A DNA stretch of 64,000 nucleotides from Phocaeicola_A sp963643925 (GCA_963643925.1 CAVINS010000004.1:6617-70616); one strand, 5' to 3'; positions 32,448 to 42,444 are shown, counted from the first letter of the stretch. Numbers and translations are program-made. The notes: generated by a model from the letters alone, not told the origin.

Positions 32448-33845
32448 ATGGCAAATACATTATTCGACAAAATCTGGGACGCACACGTGGTGCAAAACGT
32501 GGCCGACGGTCCCACACAGCTCTACATCGACAGACTCTACTGTCACGAAGTCACCAGCCCGCAAGCCTTCGACGGCATGCGCGCCAGAGGTTTGAAATGT
32601 TTCCGACCGGACCACATCTACTGTATGCCGGACCACAATACACCTACCCACGACCAGGACAAACCGATTGCCGACCCTGTATCACGCACACAGGTGGAGA
32701 CCTTGGCCAAGAATGCGGCCGAGTTCGGGCTGGAACACTTCGGGATGATGGACAAACGCAACGGCATCATCCACGTGGTAGGTCCCGAGAGAGGACTCAC
32801 TCTGCCGGGCATGACCATCGTTTGCGGTGACTCCCACACCTCTACCCATGGGGCCATGGGAGCCGTGGCTTTCGGCATCGGCACCAGCGAAGTGGAGATG
32901 GTGTTGGCCTCGCAGTGCATCCTGCAGGCACGCCCCAAGACCATGCGCATCCGCATCGAAGGAGAACTGAAGAAGGGCGTGACGGCAAAGGACATGGCCC
33001 TCTACATGATGTCGAAGATGACCACCAGCGGTGCTACAGGTTACTTTGTCGAATATGCCGGCTCAGCCGTACGCAACCTCACCATGGAAGGACGCCTCAC
33101 CCTGTGCAACCTCTCCATCGAGATGGGTGCCCGTGGCGGCATGGTGGCTCCGGACGAGACGACATTCGCCTACATCAAAGGTCGTGAGCACGCCCCAAAA
33201 GGAGAAGCATGGGACAAGGCCATGGCCTATTGGAAGACCTTGAAAAGCGACGACGACGCAGTGTTCGACAAGGAGGTGCAGTTCGATGCAGCAGACATCG
33301 AACCGATGATTACCTACGGCACCAACCCTGGCATGGGCATGGGCATCACTCAGAGCATCCCTACCATGGAGAGCATGAACGAGCAGGCGAAGATTTCCTA
33401 CAAGAAGTCGCTCGACTATATGGGCTTCAAGCCTGGGGAGTGTCTGCTGGGCAAGCCGGTGGACTACGTCTTCCTGGGAGCCTGCACCAACGGACGTATC
33501 GAGGACTTCCGCGCCTTCGCATCCCTGGTAAAGGGCCACAAGAAAGCCCCCAACATCACCGCTTGGCTCGTACCGGGCTCGTGGATGGTGGACGCACAGA
33601 TACGTGAGGAAGGGCTGGACAAGGTACTGGAAGAGGCCGGATTTGAGATCCGTCAACCGGGATGCTCGGCTTGCTTGGCCATGAACGACGACAAGATTCC
33701 GGCAGGCAAGTACTCCGTATCCACGAGCAACCGCAACTTCGAAGGTCGCCAGGGACCGGGTGCACGCACCATGTTGGCAAGTCCGCTGGTAGCTGCCGCG
33801 GCAGCCGTAACGGGCGTAGTGACAGACCCGCGGGAGTTGTTATAA
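32448..33845 (+). CDS. leuC: 3-isopropylmalate dehydratase large subunit
   Basis: This aconitase-family subunit isomerises 2- to 3-isopropylmalate with LeuD and also serves citramalate in related pathways. The 465 residues start MANTLFDKIWDAHVVQNVAD. They include VCGDSHTSTHGAMGAVAFGI, the first [4Fe-4S] Cys in FLGACTNGRIEDFRA, and the second pair in PGCSACLAMNDD. The C-terminus has STSNRNFEGRQGPGARTMLA. The length is normal. Between leuA and leuD. Confidence 0.96.
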   Translation: MANTLFDKIWDAHVVQNVADGPTQLYIDRLYCHEVTSPQAFDGMRARGLKCFRPDHIYCMPDHNTPTHDQDKPIADPVSRTQVETLAKNAAEFGLEHFGMMDKRNGIIHVVGPERGLTLPGMTIVCGDSHTSTHGAMGAVAFGIGTSEVEMVLASQCILQARPKTMRIRIEGELKKGVTAKDMALYMMSKMTTSGATGYFVEYAGSAVRNLTMEGRLTLCNLSIEMGARGGMVAPDETTFAYIKGREHAPKGEAWDKAMAYWKTLKSDDDAVFDKEVQFDAADIEPMITYGTNPGMGMGITQSIPTMESMNEQAKISYKKSLDYMGFKPGECLLGKPVDYVFLGACTNGRIEDFRAFASLVKGHKKAPNITAWLVPGSWMVDAQIREEGLDKVLEEAGFEIRQPGCSACLAMNDDKIPAGKYSVSTSNRNFEGRQGPGARTMLASPLVAAAAAVTGVVTDPRELL

Positions 33846-33871
33846 ACGTATAATCATATTAAGCAAAAACG

Positions 33872-34468
33872 ATGAAACAAAAATTCAATATCATAACCAG
33901 TACCTGTGTGCCCCTCCCTCTGGAGAATGTAGATACCGACCAGATTATCCCGGCACGCTTTCTGAAAGCTACCACACGCGAAGAGAAGTTCTTCGGCGAC
34001 AACCTCTTCCGCGACTGGCGCTACAATGCTGACGGCACACTGAACAAGAGTTTCGTGCTCAACGACCCCTCCTATAGCGGCGAGATACTGGTAGCCGGCA
34101 AGAACTTCGGATCGGGCTCCAGCCGCGAACATGCCGCATGGGCTATCGCTGGATACGGTTTCCGGGTGGTTATTTCCAGCTTCTTTGCCGACATTCACAA
34201 GAACAACGAGCTGAACAACTTCGTGTTGCCCGTCGTGGTGAGCGAACAATTCCTTGCCGGGCTGTTTGCTTCCATCCAAGCCGACCCGAAGACTTTGGTA
34301 GAGGTGAACCTGCCCGAGCAGATCGTCACCAACAAGGCCACAGGCAAGAGCGAGAAGTTCGAGATTAACGGTTACAAGAAACACTGCCTGATGAACGGAC
34401 TCGACGACATCGACTTCCTGTTGTCGAACAAAAATAAGATAGAGGCATGGGAAGAAGCGTCAAGATAG
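33872..34468 (+). CDS. leuD: 3-isopropylmalate dehydratase small subunit
   Basis: This 198-residue swivel-domain partner of LeuC contains LPLENVDTDQIIPARFLK at the N-terminus and FGSGSSREHAAWAIAGYGFR, the aconitase C-terminal signature, followed by SFFADIHKNNELNNFVLPV. Its last 22 bases overlap the start of the next synthase gene, so translation of the two is probably coupled. Confidence 0.96.
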   Translation: MKQKFNIITSTCVPLPLENVDTDQIIPARFLKATTREEKFFGDNLFRDWRYNADGTLNKSFVLNDPSYSGEILVAGKNFGSGSSREHAAWAIAGYGFRVVISSFFADIHKNNELNNFVLPVVVSEQFLAGLFASIQADPKTLVEVNLPEQIVTNKATGKSEKFEINGYKKHCLMNGLDDIDFLLSNKNKIEAWEEASR

Positions 34469-35994
34469 AGATCATGGACACCACACTCCGCGACGGCGAA
34501 CAGACCAGCGGAGTGTCGTTTGTGCCCCATGAGAAGTTGATGATAGCCCGTTTATTACTCGAGGAACTGAACGTAGACCGCGTGGAGGTAGCCTCGGCAC
34601 GCGTATCAGACGGCGAGTTCGAAGCCACGCGCAAGATATGCGACTGGGCAACCCGCCATGGACTGATTGACAAGGTGGAGATACTGGGTTTCGTGGACGG
34701 AGACACCTCGCTCAACTGGGTGCGCAAAGCAGGCGGCAAGGTCCTCAACCTGCTCGCCAAAGGTTCATTGAGACACTGCACCCAACAACTGAAGAAATCC
34801 CCCGAAGAGCACCTGAACGAGATTCGCAACGTAGTCTCCTTGGCAGACTCCATGGGCATTTCGGTGAACCTCTACCTAGAGGACTGGAGCAATGGCATGA
34901 AGAACTCACCCGAGTACGTGTTCCAGCAGATGGACGGACTCCGCGACACGAACATCAAACGCTTCATGTTACCGGATACGTTGGGTATACTCAACCCGCT
35001 GCAAGTCATCGAATACTTCCGCAAGATGGTGAAACGCTATCCCGACAAACACTTCGATTTCCACGCCCACAACGACTACGACTTGGCCGTGAGCAATGTG
35101 TTGGCAGCCGTGTTGAGCGGGGCCAAGGGCCTGCATACCACCATCAACGGACTGGGTGAACGGGCCGGCAACGCACCATTGGCCAGCGTACAGGCCATCC
35201 TGAAGGACCACTTCTGTGCACAGACCAGCATCAACGAAGAGAAGTTGAACGATGTGAGCCGCGTGGTAGAGTCCTACTCGGGTGTGCTGATACCCGCCAA
35301 CAAACCCATTGTGGGCGAGAGTGTCTTCACGCAAGTGGCAGGCGTGCACGCCGACGGCGACAACAAGGACAGCCTCTACTGTAACGCCCTGTTGCCCGAA
35401 CGGTTCGGCCGCAAACGGGAGTATGCCCTGGGCAAGACCAGCGGCAAGGCCAACATCCGCAAGAATCTGGAGGATCTGGGACTGGAGCTCGACGAGGAGT
35501 CGATGCGCAAGGTGACGGAACGCATCATCGAGCTGGGCGACAAGAAGGAGTTGGTGACACAAGAGGATCTGCCCTACATCATCTCCGATGTGCTGAAGCA
35601 CGACACCATCAACAACAAAGTGATACTGAAGAGCTACTTCGTCACATCGGCCCAGGGACTGAAGCCTGTGGCCACCATACGCATCGACATCAACGGCAAC
35701 GAGTACGAGGAGACTTCCAGCGGCGACGGACAGTACGATGCCTTCGTACGGTCACTGCGCAAAGTCTACAAAGGAATGCTGGGCCGCAAGTTCCCTATGC
35801 TCGTCAACTACGCCGTGACGATTCCTCCCGGTGGACGTACCGACGCCTTCGTGCAAACGGTCATCACCTGGCGATTCCTCGACAAGGAGATACGCACCCG
35901 CGGTCTGGATGCTGACCAGACGGAAGCTGCCATCAAGGCGACCATCAAGATGCTCAACGTGATAGAAAACGATTATGAAACACAAAACGTATAA
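34447..35994 (+). CDS. cimA: LeuA-family synthase, probable (R)-citramalate synthase
   Basis: This is a 515-residue second member of the isopropylmalate/citramalate synthase family. It has MDTTLRDGEQTSGVSFVPHE, FDFHAHNDYDLAVSN (metal His pair), TTINGLGERAGNAPLASV and a C-terminal allosteric domain (DINGNEYEETSSGDGQYDAF). Its N-terminal half is closer in style to CimA-type enzymes than to the neighbouring leuA product, which keeps QVPG and HCHNDLG. CimA makes citramalate from pyruvate and acetyl-CoA, and LeuCD and LeuB then produce 2-ketobutyrate for isoleucine; the operon holds exactly those partners. Homocitrate synthase or a second LeuA are alternatives, so the symbol is a best guess. It overlaps leuD by 22 bp. 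Confidence 0.72.
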   Translation: MGRSVKIEIMDTTLRDGEQTSGVSFVPHEKLMIARLLLEELNVDRVEVASARVSDGEFEATRKICDWATRHGLIDKVEILGFVDGDTSLNWVRKAGGKVLNLLAKGSLRHCTQQLKKSPEEHLNEIRNVVSLADSMGISVNLYLEDWSNGMKNSPEYVFQQMDGLRDTNIKRFMLPDTLGILNPLQVIEYFRKMVKRYPDKHFDFHAHNDYDLAVSNVLAAVLSGAKGLHTTINGLGERAGNAPLASVQAILKDHFCAQTSINEEKLNDVSRVVESYSGVLIPANKPIVGESVFTQVAGVHADGDNKDSLYCNALLPERFGRKREYALGKTSGKANIRKNLEDLGLELDEESMRKVTERIIELGDKKELVTQEDLPYIISDVLKHDTINNKVILKSYFVTSAQGLKPVATIRIDINGNEYEETSSGDGQYDAFVRSLRKVYKGMLGRKFPMLVNYAVTIPPGGRTDAFVQTVITWRFLDKEIRTRGLDADQTEAAIKATIKMLNVIENDYETQNV

Positions 35995-36003
35995 GATAAT
36001 AAT

Positions 36004-37068
36004 ATGAAAGATTTTAAGATTGCAGTGTTGCCCGGCGATGGTATCGGTCCTGAGATATCCGCACAAGGGGTAAACGTGATGAGTGCCGTTTGCGAGAAGT
36101 ACGGCCACAAGGTGAGCTACGAGTATGGCATCTGCGGAGCGGATGCCATCGACAAGGTGGGCGACCCCTTCCCCGAAGAAACCTTCCAGACCTGTAAGCG
36201 AGCCGATGCTGTCCTCTTCTCTGCCGTTGGCGACCCCAAATTCGACAATAACCCCACAGCCAAGGTGCGTCCCGAGCAAGGATTGCTGGCTATGCGCAAG
36301 AAGTTGGGACTCTTCGCCAACATACGCCCCGTTCAAACCTTCAAGTGCCTGTTGCACAAGTCGCCCCTGCGTGCTGACCTCGTCGAGGGAGCCGACTTCA
36401 TTTGCATCCGCGAGCTGACGGGCGGTATGTACTTCGGTGAGAAATACCAGGACAACGACAAGGCATACGACACCAACATGTACACCCGCCCCGAAATAGA
36501 GCGCATCCTGAAGGTGGGCTTCGAGTACGCCATGAAACGCAACAAGCACCTCACCGTGGTGGACAAAGCCAACGTGCTCGCCTCCAGCCGGCTGTGGCGT
36601 CAGATTGCCCAGGAGATGGCTCCGCAGTATCCGGAGGTGAAGACCGACTACATGTATGTGGACAATGCCTCCATGCGTATGATTCAGGAGCCTCGCTTCT
36701 TCGATGTGATGGTGACGGAGAACACCTTTGGCGACATCCTCACCGACGAGGGCTCTTGCATCAGCGGTTCCATGGGACTGCTGCCTTCTGCCTCCACAGG
36801 TGAGAGCACCCCAGTATTCGAGCCTATCCACGGATCGTGGCCACAGGCTAAAGGCCTCAACATCGCCAACCCCCTGGCACAGATTCTCTCTGTAGCCATG
36901 CTCTTCGAATACTTCGACTGCAAGGAAGAGGGAGCGCTCATCCGTAAGGCTGTGGACGCTTCACTGGACGCTGAAGTCCGCACGGGCGACATCCAAGTAG
37001 AGGGCAAAAAGTCCTACTCTACCTCAGAGGTAGGCGAATGGATAGTAAACTACATCCGCAAAGCCTAA
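36004..37068 (+). CDS. leuB: 3-isopropylmalate dehydrogenase
   Basis: This NAD-dependent oxidative decarboxylase of leucine synthesis can also process erythro-3-methylmalate in the citramalate route. The 354 residues include AVLPGDGIGPEISAQGVNVM, DAVLFSAVGDPKFD, FANIRPVQTF, RELTGGMYFGEKY, VDKANVLASSRLWRQ, YVDNASMRMI, TENTFGDILTDEGS and EPIHGSWPQAKGLNIANPLA. The length is normal. Last gene of the leu operon, 9 bp after the CimA-type gene and before a terminator. Confidence 0.96.
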   Translation: MKDFKIAVLPGDGIGPEISAQGVNVMSAVCEKYGHKVSYEYGICGADAIDKVGDPFPEETFQTCKRADAVLFSAVGDPKFDNNPTAKVRPEQGLLAMRKKLGLFANIRPVQTFKCLLHKSPLRADLVEGADFICIRELTGGMYFGEKYQDNDKAYDTNMYTRPEIERILKVGFEYAMKRNKHLTVVDKANVLASSRLWRQIAQEMAPQYPEVKTDYMYVDNASMRMIQEPRFFDVMVTENTFGDILTDEGSCISGSMGLLPSASTGESTPVFEPIHGSWPQAKGLNIANPLAQILSVAMLFEYFDCKEEGALIRKAVDASLDAEVRTGDIQVEGKKSYSTSEVGEWIVNYIRKA

Positions 37069-37098
37069 GACAAGTAACTGGTTGAACAGCCGATAGTT

Positions 37099-37137
37099 CC
37101 CCGTCCCACGCCACATACCCTGTGGCACAGGACGGGG
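37099..37137 (+). terminator. Terminator of the leu operon
   Basis: CCCCGTCC (37099-37106) pairs with GGACGGGG (37130-37137); the loop contains an inner GCCACA/TGTGGC stem. ATTTTCG follows as a short T-tract, 30 bp after the leuB stop. Confidence 0.78.
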
Positions 37138-37232
37138 ATTTTCGTTCTACCAAGTAAACCATGGCATTCGCAAGCCTTGTGAATTCTACCAAAAAGGTGT
37201 TACAGTATGCCCATCGATTGACAAAATCGGTG

Positions 37233-37240
37233 TATATTTG
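37233..37240 (+). promoter_or_regulatory. -7 element before the PPIase-OstA-mutL operon
   Basis: TATATTTG lies 20 bp before the ATG at 37260. No -33 element with normal spacing is visible. Confidence 0.45.
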
Positions 37241-37259
37241 TCGCCGAATCAATCACCGA

Positions 37260-38513
37260 ATGAAAAAGTTATCTATCGCTATCCTGCTCCTTAGTCCATT
37301 CGCCCTCGCCTATGGTCAGCAAGCCGACCAAGTGCTGTTGCGCATCGGCGGACGTGAGGTGCTCCGCTCGGAGTATGAATATGCCTACACGAAGAACCAC
37401 GCCGAGGCACAGCTATCGCCCGAATTATTCCTACAGACCTTCGTCGACCTGAAGCTGTTGGCCCTGGAAGCCGAGAGCCGGGGACTGGACACGTTGCCAT
37501 CGTTCCGCCAACGCATAAAAGCGTGGACCGCCGGAGAGGAGACCCTGGGACTAGAGATGGCGAAAGCCCATAAAACCTCATGCGTACGCATTGCACACCT
37601 TTACATCCATCTGCCGCAATCCTCCTCACAATCCTTCATCCAGAAATCGTGCGACCGCATGGAGAAGATTTACCGCAAGGCATCTGCCAAGGGCAACTTC
37701 GAACAGGTGGTGATGGAAGCTATGAGCCACCCCACCAACGGCCTCTATGGCGAACTGACCATCTTGCCGGCACACCATACTATGGAAATAATCGAACAGA
37801 AGATACGTTCCATGGAGGTGGGCGAGCTATGTCGTCCCTTCTTATCACAGGCCGGCGTGCATCTGATACAGCTACTCGGGAGAGATGTGCACCACGAGCA
37901 CGCTTCGGACGCTACCATACAAGATACCCAAGAAGAGAAACAGACGCTCTTCCTGCAGGCCGAGATACGTGACGCGTTGCTGCGGGATGCATTGCAGCAG
38001 GACGAGGCTCAACGCGAGGAAGACTTGCAGGAGCAACTGAAACAGCACTTCGACGCACACCGCGCAAACTACGCATGGGAACTGCCCCACTACAAAGGCG
38101 CCGTAGTAGCCTGTCGCGACAAAGCCTCGGCAAAGCTAGTGAAGAAGTTGCTGAAGGCCAATCCGCAGAATCAGTGGAATTCGTTGCTGAGAGCCCTTGC
38201 CCAACAAGAGGAAAGTGGCATACATCAGCCTTACGCTTGCGGACTTTACCAGATAGGCACCGTCCCATTAGTGGACAGGGTTGTCTTTAAACAAAAGAGC
38301 TGTCAACTGCCAGCCGATACCCCTATCGTAGTCAAGCGGGGAAAGGTGCTGAAGAAAGGTCCTGAGAGTTTCGAGGATGTCTATTCACTGATCTATGCCG
38401 ACTATATGGCACACCGCAAAGAGATACAGATGAGTGAATTGAGGAAGAAATACAAAGTTGAAATAAACGAAGAGGAATTAAAAACAGTTAATATCCATCA
38501 GACGAAAGGATGA
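37260..38513 (+). CDS. Periplasmic peptidyl-prolyl isomerase, SurA/PpiC-like
   Basis: This is a 417-residue exported protein: signal MKKLSIAILLLSPFALAYGQ, a SurA-N-like helical region (EYEYAYTKNHAEAQLSPELF), then a parvulin domain (CVRIAHLYIHLPQSSSQSFI; NGLYGELTILPAHHTMEIIE; GVHLIQLLGRDV). A second, divergent helical segment follows (about 235-417). I start at 37260, since the longer frame to 37161 puts a charged stretch before the signal peptide. It likely assists folding of outer-membrane proteins. It heads a cluster of three PPIase-type genes followed by an OstA-like gene and mutL. Confidence 0.84.
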   Translation: MKKLSIAILLLSPFALAYGQQADQVLLRIGGREVLRSEYEYAYTKNHAEAQLSPELFLQTFVDLKLLALEAESRGLDTLPSFRQRIKAWTAGEETLGLEMAKAHKTSCVRIAHLYIHLPQSSSQSFIQKSCDRMEKIYRKASAKGNFEQVVMEAMSHPTNGLYGELTILPAHHTMEIIEQKIRSMEVGELCRPFLSQAGVHLIQLLGRDVHHEHASDATIQDTQEEKQTLFLQAEIRDALLRDALQQDEAQREEDLQEQLKQHFDAHRANYAWELPHYKGAVVACRDKASAKLVKKLLKANPQNQWNSLLRALAQQEESGIHQPYACGLYQIGTVPLVDRVVFKQKSCQLPADTPIVVKRGKVLKKGPESFEDVYSLIYADYMAHRKEIQMSELRKKYKVEINEEELKTVNIHQTKG

Positions 38514-38556
38514 AAGCTGTACCTTCGTTAGTTATTAAGCACAATACGAGAAAGAT

Positions 38557-39417
38557 ATGAAGTGTTTGTGGATATTGTCGGGGTTGTTGATACTCTTGTC
38601 CTCGTGCCAGAAGACGCACGACTTCAAGGGGAAGACACCATTGGTGGAAGCAAGCGGACAGGTTCTCTTTCGGGAGGACTTGACACAGATGCTGCCCGCC
38701 GGCCTGTCGAAGAAAGACAGTGCGCAATATGCCGAGAACTACATACACAACTGGGTGGAGGAGGTGCTTCTCTACGAAAAGGCACAACGCAACGTGGCTG
38801 GAGACAGCAAGGTGGAAGAATTGGTGAGCAACTACCGAAAAGCACTCGTGATACACACCTACCAACAGAATCTCATAGCACAGAAATTGGTCAACCAGGT
38901 GTCGGACGACGATGTGAAGGACTTCTACGAGCACAACCAGAAACTGTTCATCCTCGACCAGCCCTTGATAAAAGGGCTCTTCATCAAAGTGCCCGTGAGC
39001 GAGCGGGATGTGCAGAATGTGCGCACATGGTACCGCAAGCTTACGCCCGAGAATGTGGAGAAACTGGAGAAATTCAGCCTGAAAGGGGCAGTAGACTATA
39101 CCTACTTTCTCGACAAGTGGATCGAGCTGTCCGACGTATCGGAGAAAATTCCCTCCACGGCACATCTCACACAGAGTTTGCTCACAGAAGACCCCACCGT
39201 AGAGGTACAGGACGATGGCTATTGGTATTTCCTACATGCCACGGAGATGGTGAAGGCCGGCAACGTGAAGCCCCTGGACTTCGCCTTCAACGAGGTGAAG
39301 GAGATGCTGATGAACCTGCGTCAGGTAGACTTCATGCAGCAGGTGAAGGACGAACTCGTGAAGCGGGCTACAAACAAGAAAGAAATTATTTATTATTACA
39401 AAGATGCAAATGAATAG
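38557..39417 (+). CDS. PPIase-like lipoprotein
   Basis: This 286-residue lipoprotein has signal MKCLWILSGLLILLSSC and the Cys at residue 17 as lipidation site. The mature part has the chaperone-like N-terminal region VEASGQVLFREDLTQMLPAG, NYIHNWVEEVLLYEKAQRNV and VSDDDVKDFYEHNQKLFILD, resembling PpiC/SurA family members, but a clear parvulin catalytic core is hard to see. It may be a chaperone without isomerase activity. Its final 14 bases overlap the start of surA. Confidence 0.78.
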   Translation: MKCLWILSGLLILLSSCQKTHDFKGKTPLVEASGQVLFREDLTQMLPAGLSKKDSAQYAENYIHNWVEEVLLYEKAQRNVAGDSKVEELVSNYRKALVIHTYQQNLIAQKLVNQVSDDDVKDFYEHNQKLFILDQPLIKGLFIKVPVSERDVQNVRTWYRKLTPENVEKLEKFSLKGAVDYTYFLDKWIELSDVSEKIPSTAHLTQSLLTEDPTVEVQDDGYWYFLHATEMVKAGNVKPLDFAFNEVKEMLMNLRQVDFMQQVKDELVKRATNKKEIIYYYKDANE

Positions 39418-40768
39418 ATTGCTTAGTTTCAGAAGTTTATTATTGCTATGTGTGATGTGCGTCAGCGTTGCTGCGTCGGCACAGGACAATGTAATAGACG
39501 AAGTGGTCTGGGTGGTTGGAGACGAAGCCATTCTGAAATCGGATATCGAAGAGGAACGGATTCGGGCACAATACGAAGGACAGAAGTTGGACGGAGACCC
39601 CTACTGCGTGATCCCCGAACGTCTGGCTATCCAGAAACTCTTCCTTCACCAGGCAGCCATCGACAGTATCGAGGTGGACGAGTCTGACGTATTGAGCCGT
39701 GTAGAGGAGCAGACCAACTTCTACATCAGCCAGATAGGTTCGAAGGAAAAGATGGAGGAGTACTTCAATAAGACCACTACCAAAATCCGTGAGGAGTTGC
39801 GCGACAACATACGCGATGCGTTGACCGTACAACGCATGCAGGACAAGATTGTGGGCGACATCAAGGTGACACCAGCACAAGTTCGCCGTTACTTCAAGGA
39901 TCTGCCCGCCGACAGCATCCCCTATATCCCCACACAGGTGGAGGTGCAGATTATCACCATCGAGCCGAAGATTCAGCAAGAGGAGATAGACGGGATAAAG
40001 GAACGCTTGCGTGAATACACCGAGCGTGTGAACTCTGGTAGCACACAGTTCTCTACCCTTGCGCGCCTCTACTCCGAAGATGCCGGTTCGGCTATCCATG
40101 GCGGCGAGCTCGATTTTATGGGACGTGGCTCTCTCGACCCGGCCTTCGCCAATGTGGCATTCAACCTGACAGACCCTAAAAAGGTGTCTAAGGTTGTGGA
40201 GTCGGAGTATGGTTACCATATCATCCAGCTCATCGAGAAACGAGGCGACCGCATCAAGGTGCGTCACATCCTACTCATCCCGAAAGTGGCACAGACCGAC
40301 CTGGACGCAGCCACCCTGCGTCTGGACTCCATCGCCAACGACATCCGCAACAGCAAGTTCCCCTTCGAGGAGGCTGCCCAGTACATCTCCAGCGACAAGG
40401 ACACCCGCAACAACCATGGTCTGATGCCTAACAAACGCACCGGCACGTCGAAGTTCCAGATGCAGGAACTGCCGGCCGAGATTGCCAAGGTAGTGGACAA
40501 GATGAACGTGGGCGAGATATCCAATGCCTTCACTATGATCAACGACAAGCAGAAGAATGTCTGCGTCATCGTTCGACTGAAATCGCGCATCAACGGACAC
40601 AAGGCCACCATCACCGATGACTATCAACAGTTGAAGGACGTGGTGGTAAGCAAACGTCAGAGCGAGAAACTGGATAAATGGATTCGCGAGAAACAAAAGA
40701 ATACATACGTAAGAATCAATGAGAACTGGCAGAACTGCGACTTCAAGTACCCAGGCTGGATTCATTGA
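39404..40768 (+). CDS. surA: Periplasmic chaperone / peptidyl-prolyl isomerase SurA
   Basis: SurA escorts outer-membrane proteins across the periplasm. The 454-residue protein has a signal peptide (SLLLLCVMCVSVAASAQD), the SurA_N region (VIDEVVWVVGDEAILKSDIE), and two parvulin modules: VQIITIEPKI with YSEDAGSAIHGGELDFMGRG, then VRHILLIPKV with YISSDKDTRNNHGLMPNKRT. It ends in a short C-terminal segment (NTYVRINENWQNCDFKYPGW). An in-frame ATG two codons later (39410) is also plausible. It is followed at 23 bp by the OstA-like gene. Confidence 0.9.
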   Translation: MQMNRLLSFRSLLLLCVMCVSVAASAQDNVIDEVVWVVGDEAILKSDIEEERIRAQYEGQKLDGDPYCVIPERLAIQKLFLHQAAIDSIEVDESDVLSRVEEQTNFYISQIGSKEKMEEYFNKTTTKIREELRDNIRDALTVQRMQDKIVGDIKVTPAQVRRYFKDLPADSIPYIPTQVEVQIITIEPKIQQEEIDGIKERLREYTERVNSGSTQFSTLARLYSEDAGSAIHGGELDFMGRGSLDPAFANVAFNLTDPKKVSKVVESEYGYHIIQLIEKRGDRIKVRHILLIPKVAQTDLDAATLRLDSIANDIRNSKFPFEEAAQYISSDKDTRNNHGLMPNKRTGTSKFQMQELPAEIAKVVDKMNVGEISNAFTMINDKQKNVCVIVRLKSRINGHKATITDDYQQLKDVVVSKRQSEKLDKWIREKQKNTYVRINENWQNCDFKYPGWIH

Positions 40769-40791
40769 TAACTTACAGAATGTGATAGGAT

Positions 40792-42444
40792 ATGTCCGAC
40801 AGAAAGAATAACACGAAAAGGCATAGGATACTTCTGGCAAGTGTCCTGTGCTTTTTCGGCCTTTGCATGGCACAGGTGCGTACCACACGACCAACGGGCA
40901 ACAGCGACAAGAAGACGAAGGTCTACCTGATTCACTCAGACGAGCTGCGCTTCAACAAGCGGGACAACCCCGACGCACAGATTCTCGATGGCAACGTGGT
41001 GTTCCGCCACGACAGCGTCTATATGTATTGCGACAGTGCCTACTTCTACGAAGCCAAGAACTCGTTCGAGGCATTCGGCAACGTGAAGATGAACCAAGGC
41101 GACACGCTGTTCCTCTATAGCGACTGGCTGTTCTACGACGGCAACACACAGATAACCCAGGTACGCGAGAATGTGCGCATGGAGAACCGCAATACGGTGC
41201 TCACCACCGATAGCCTCAACTACGACCGCATCTTCAATCTGGGATACTTCTTCGAGGGAGGAACGCTGATGGACGAGGAAAATGTGCTCACCTCCGACTG
41301 GGGAGAGTACAGCCCGGCCACCAAGTTCGCCGTGTTCAACTACAACGTGAAACTGGTGAACCCCAAGTTCACACTCACCTCGGACACGTTGCGCTACAAC
41401 ACCGTCACCAAAGTGGCCAACATAGTGGGACCCTCCAACATCGACAATGGTGAGAACCACATCTATTCCGAGATGGGATTCTACAACACCGCCACCCAAC
41501 AGGCGGAACTGCTCCAACGCTCCGTGCTGGTGAACGGCAGCCGCCAATTGGTGGGCGATAGTCTCTATTATGACCGCACGGCTGGCTATGGCGAGGCTTT
41601 CCGTCATGTGGTGATGACCGACGTGGAGAACAAGAACATGCTGACGGGCGAATACTGCTACTACAACGAGCTGACGGGCTATGCCATGGCTACCGACAGT
41701 GCTGTGGCCATCAACTACTCACAGGATGGCGACAGCCTTTATCTGCATGCCGACACGCTGAAGATGATGTCGTACAACTTCAACACCGACTCGGTCTACC
41801 GCAAGACCTTTGCCTACTACAAGGTGCGTGCCTACAAGACCAACATGCAGGCCGTGTGCGACTCCATGGTGTTCAGCTCGCTGGACTCGTGCATGACGAT
41901 GTACAACAACCCCATCGTGTGGAACGAGAACCAACAGCTCTTCGGCGAGCAGATTAAGGTGTACATGAACGACAGCACCGTCGACTGGGCCCACGTCATC
42001 AATCAAGCCATGTCCATCGAAAGCATCGACTCCACCTGCTACAACCAGGTGAGCGGCAAGGAGATGAAGGCCTACTTTGTGGGCGGAGAGATTGACCATG
42101 CCGACGTGACAGGAAATGTGCGCATCGTCTACTTCCCCATCGACGACAAGGACAGTACCATCATCGGTGCCAACTGTGCGGAGACCAGCGTACTCAACGT
42201 CTATATGAAACAGCGGAAGATTCAGAAGATAGTTGCCAGTCCCAAGACCTCGGGCACGCTCTATCCGCTGCCCCTGCTTCCCAAGGACAAGCGTTACCTG
42301 CCATCGTTTGCGTGGTTCGACTACATCCGGCCGCTCAACAAAGACGACATCTTCATGTGGCGAGGCAAGAAAGCGGGACAAGAGCTGAAGGCTTCCGTAC
42401 GCAGAGAGGTGCCGTTGCCCACATTACAACGGAATAAAAGATAA
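40792..42444 (+). CDS. OstA-like/LptA-domain exported protein
   Basis: This 550-residue exported protein contains an N-terminal OstA/LptA-type beta-jelly-roll (VYLIHSDELRFNKRDNPDAQ; ILDGNVVFRHDSVYMYCDSA; NVKMNQGDTLFLYSDWLFYD) repeated as long beta strands. Bacteroidetes OstA-like proteins are thought to act in lipopolysaccharide transport, bridging to LptD, and the position after surA agrees with outer-membrane assembly. The signal peptide is RILLASVLCFFGLCMAQV. Bacteroidetes members are longer than E. coli LptA (185 residues). Confidence 0.82.
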   Translation: MSDRKNNTKRHRILLASVLCFFGLCMAQVRTTRPTGNSDKKTKVYLIHSDELRFNKRDNPDAQILDGNVVFRHDSVYMYCDSAYFYEAKNSFEAFGNVKMNQGDTLFLYSDWLFYDGNTQITQVRENVRMENRNTVLTTDSLNYDRIFNLGYFFEGGTLMDEENVLTSDWGEYSPATKFAVFNYNVKLVNPKFTLTSDTLRYNTVTKVANIVGPSNIDNGENHIYSEMGFYNTATQQAELLQRSVLVNGSRQLVGDSLYYDRTAGYGEAFRHVVMTDVENKNMLTGEYCYYNELTGYAMATDSAVAINYSQDGDSLYLHADTLKMMSYNFNTDSVYRKTFAYYKVRAYKTNMQAVCDSMVFSSLDSCMTMYNNPIVWNENQQLFGEQIKVYMNDSTVDWAHVINQAMSIESIDSTCYNQVSGKEMKAYFVGGEIDHADVTGNVRIVYFPIDDKDSTIIGANCAETSVLNVYMKQRKIQKIVASPKTSGTLYPLPLLPKDKRYLPSFAWFDYIRPLNKDDIFMWRGKKAGQELKASVRREVPLPTLQRNKR

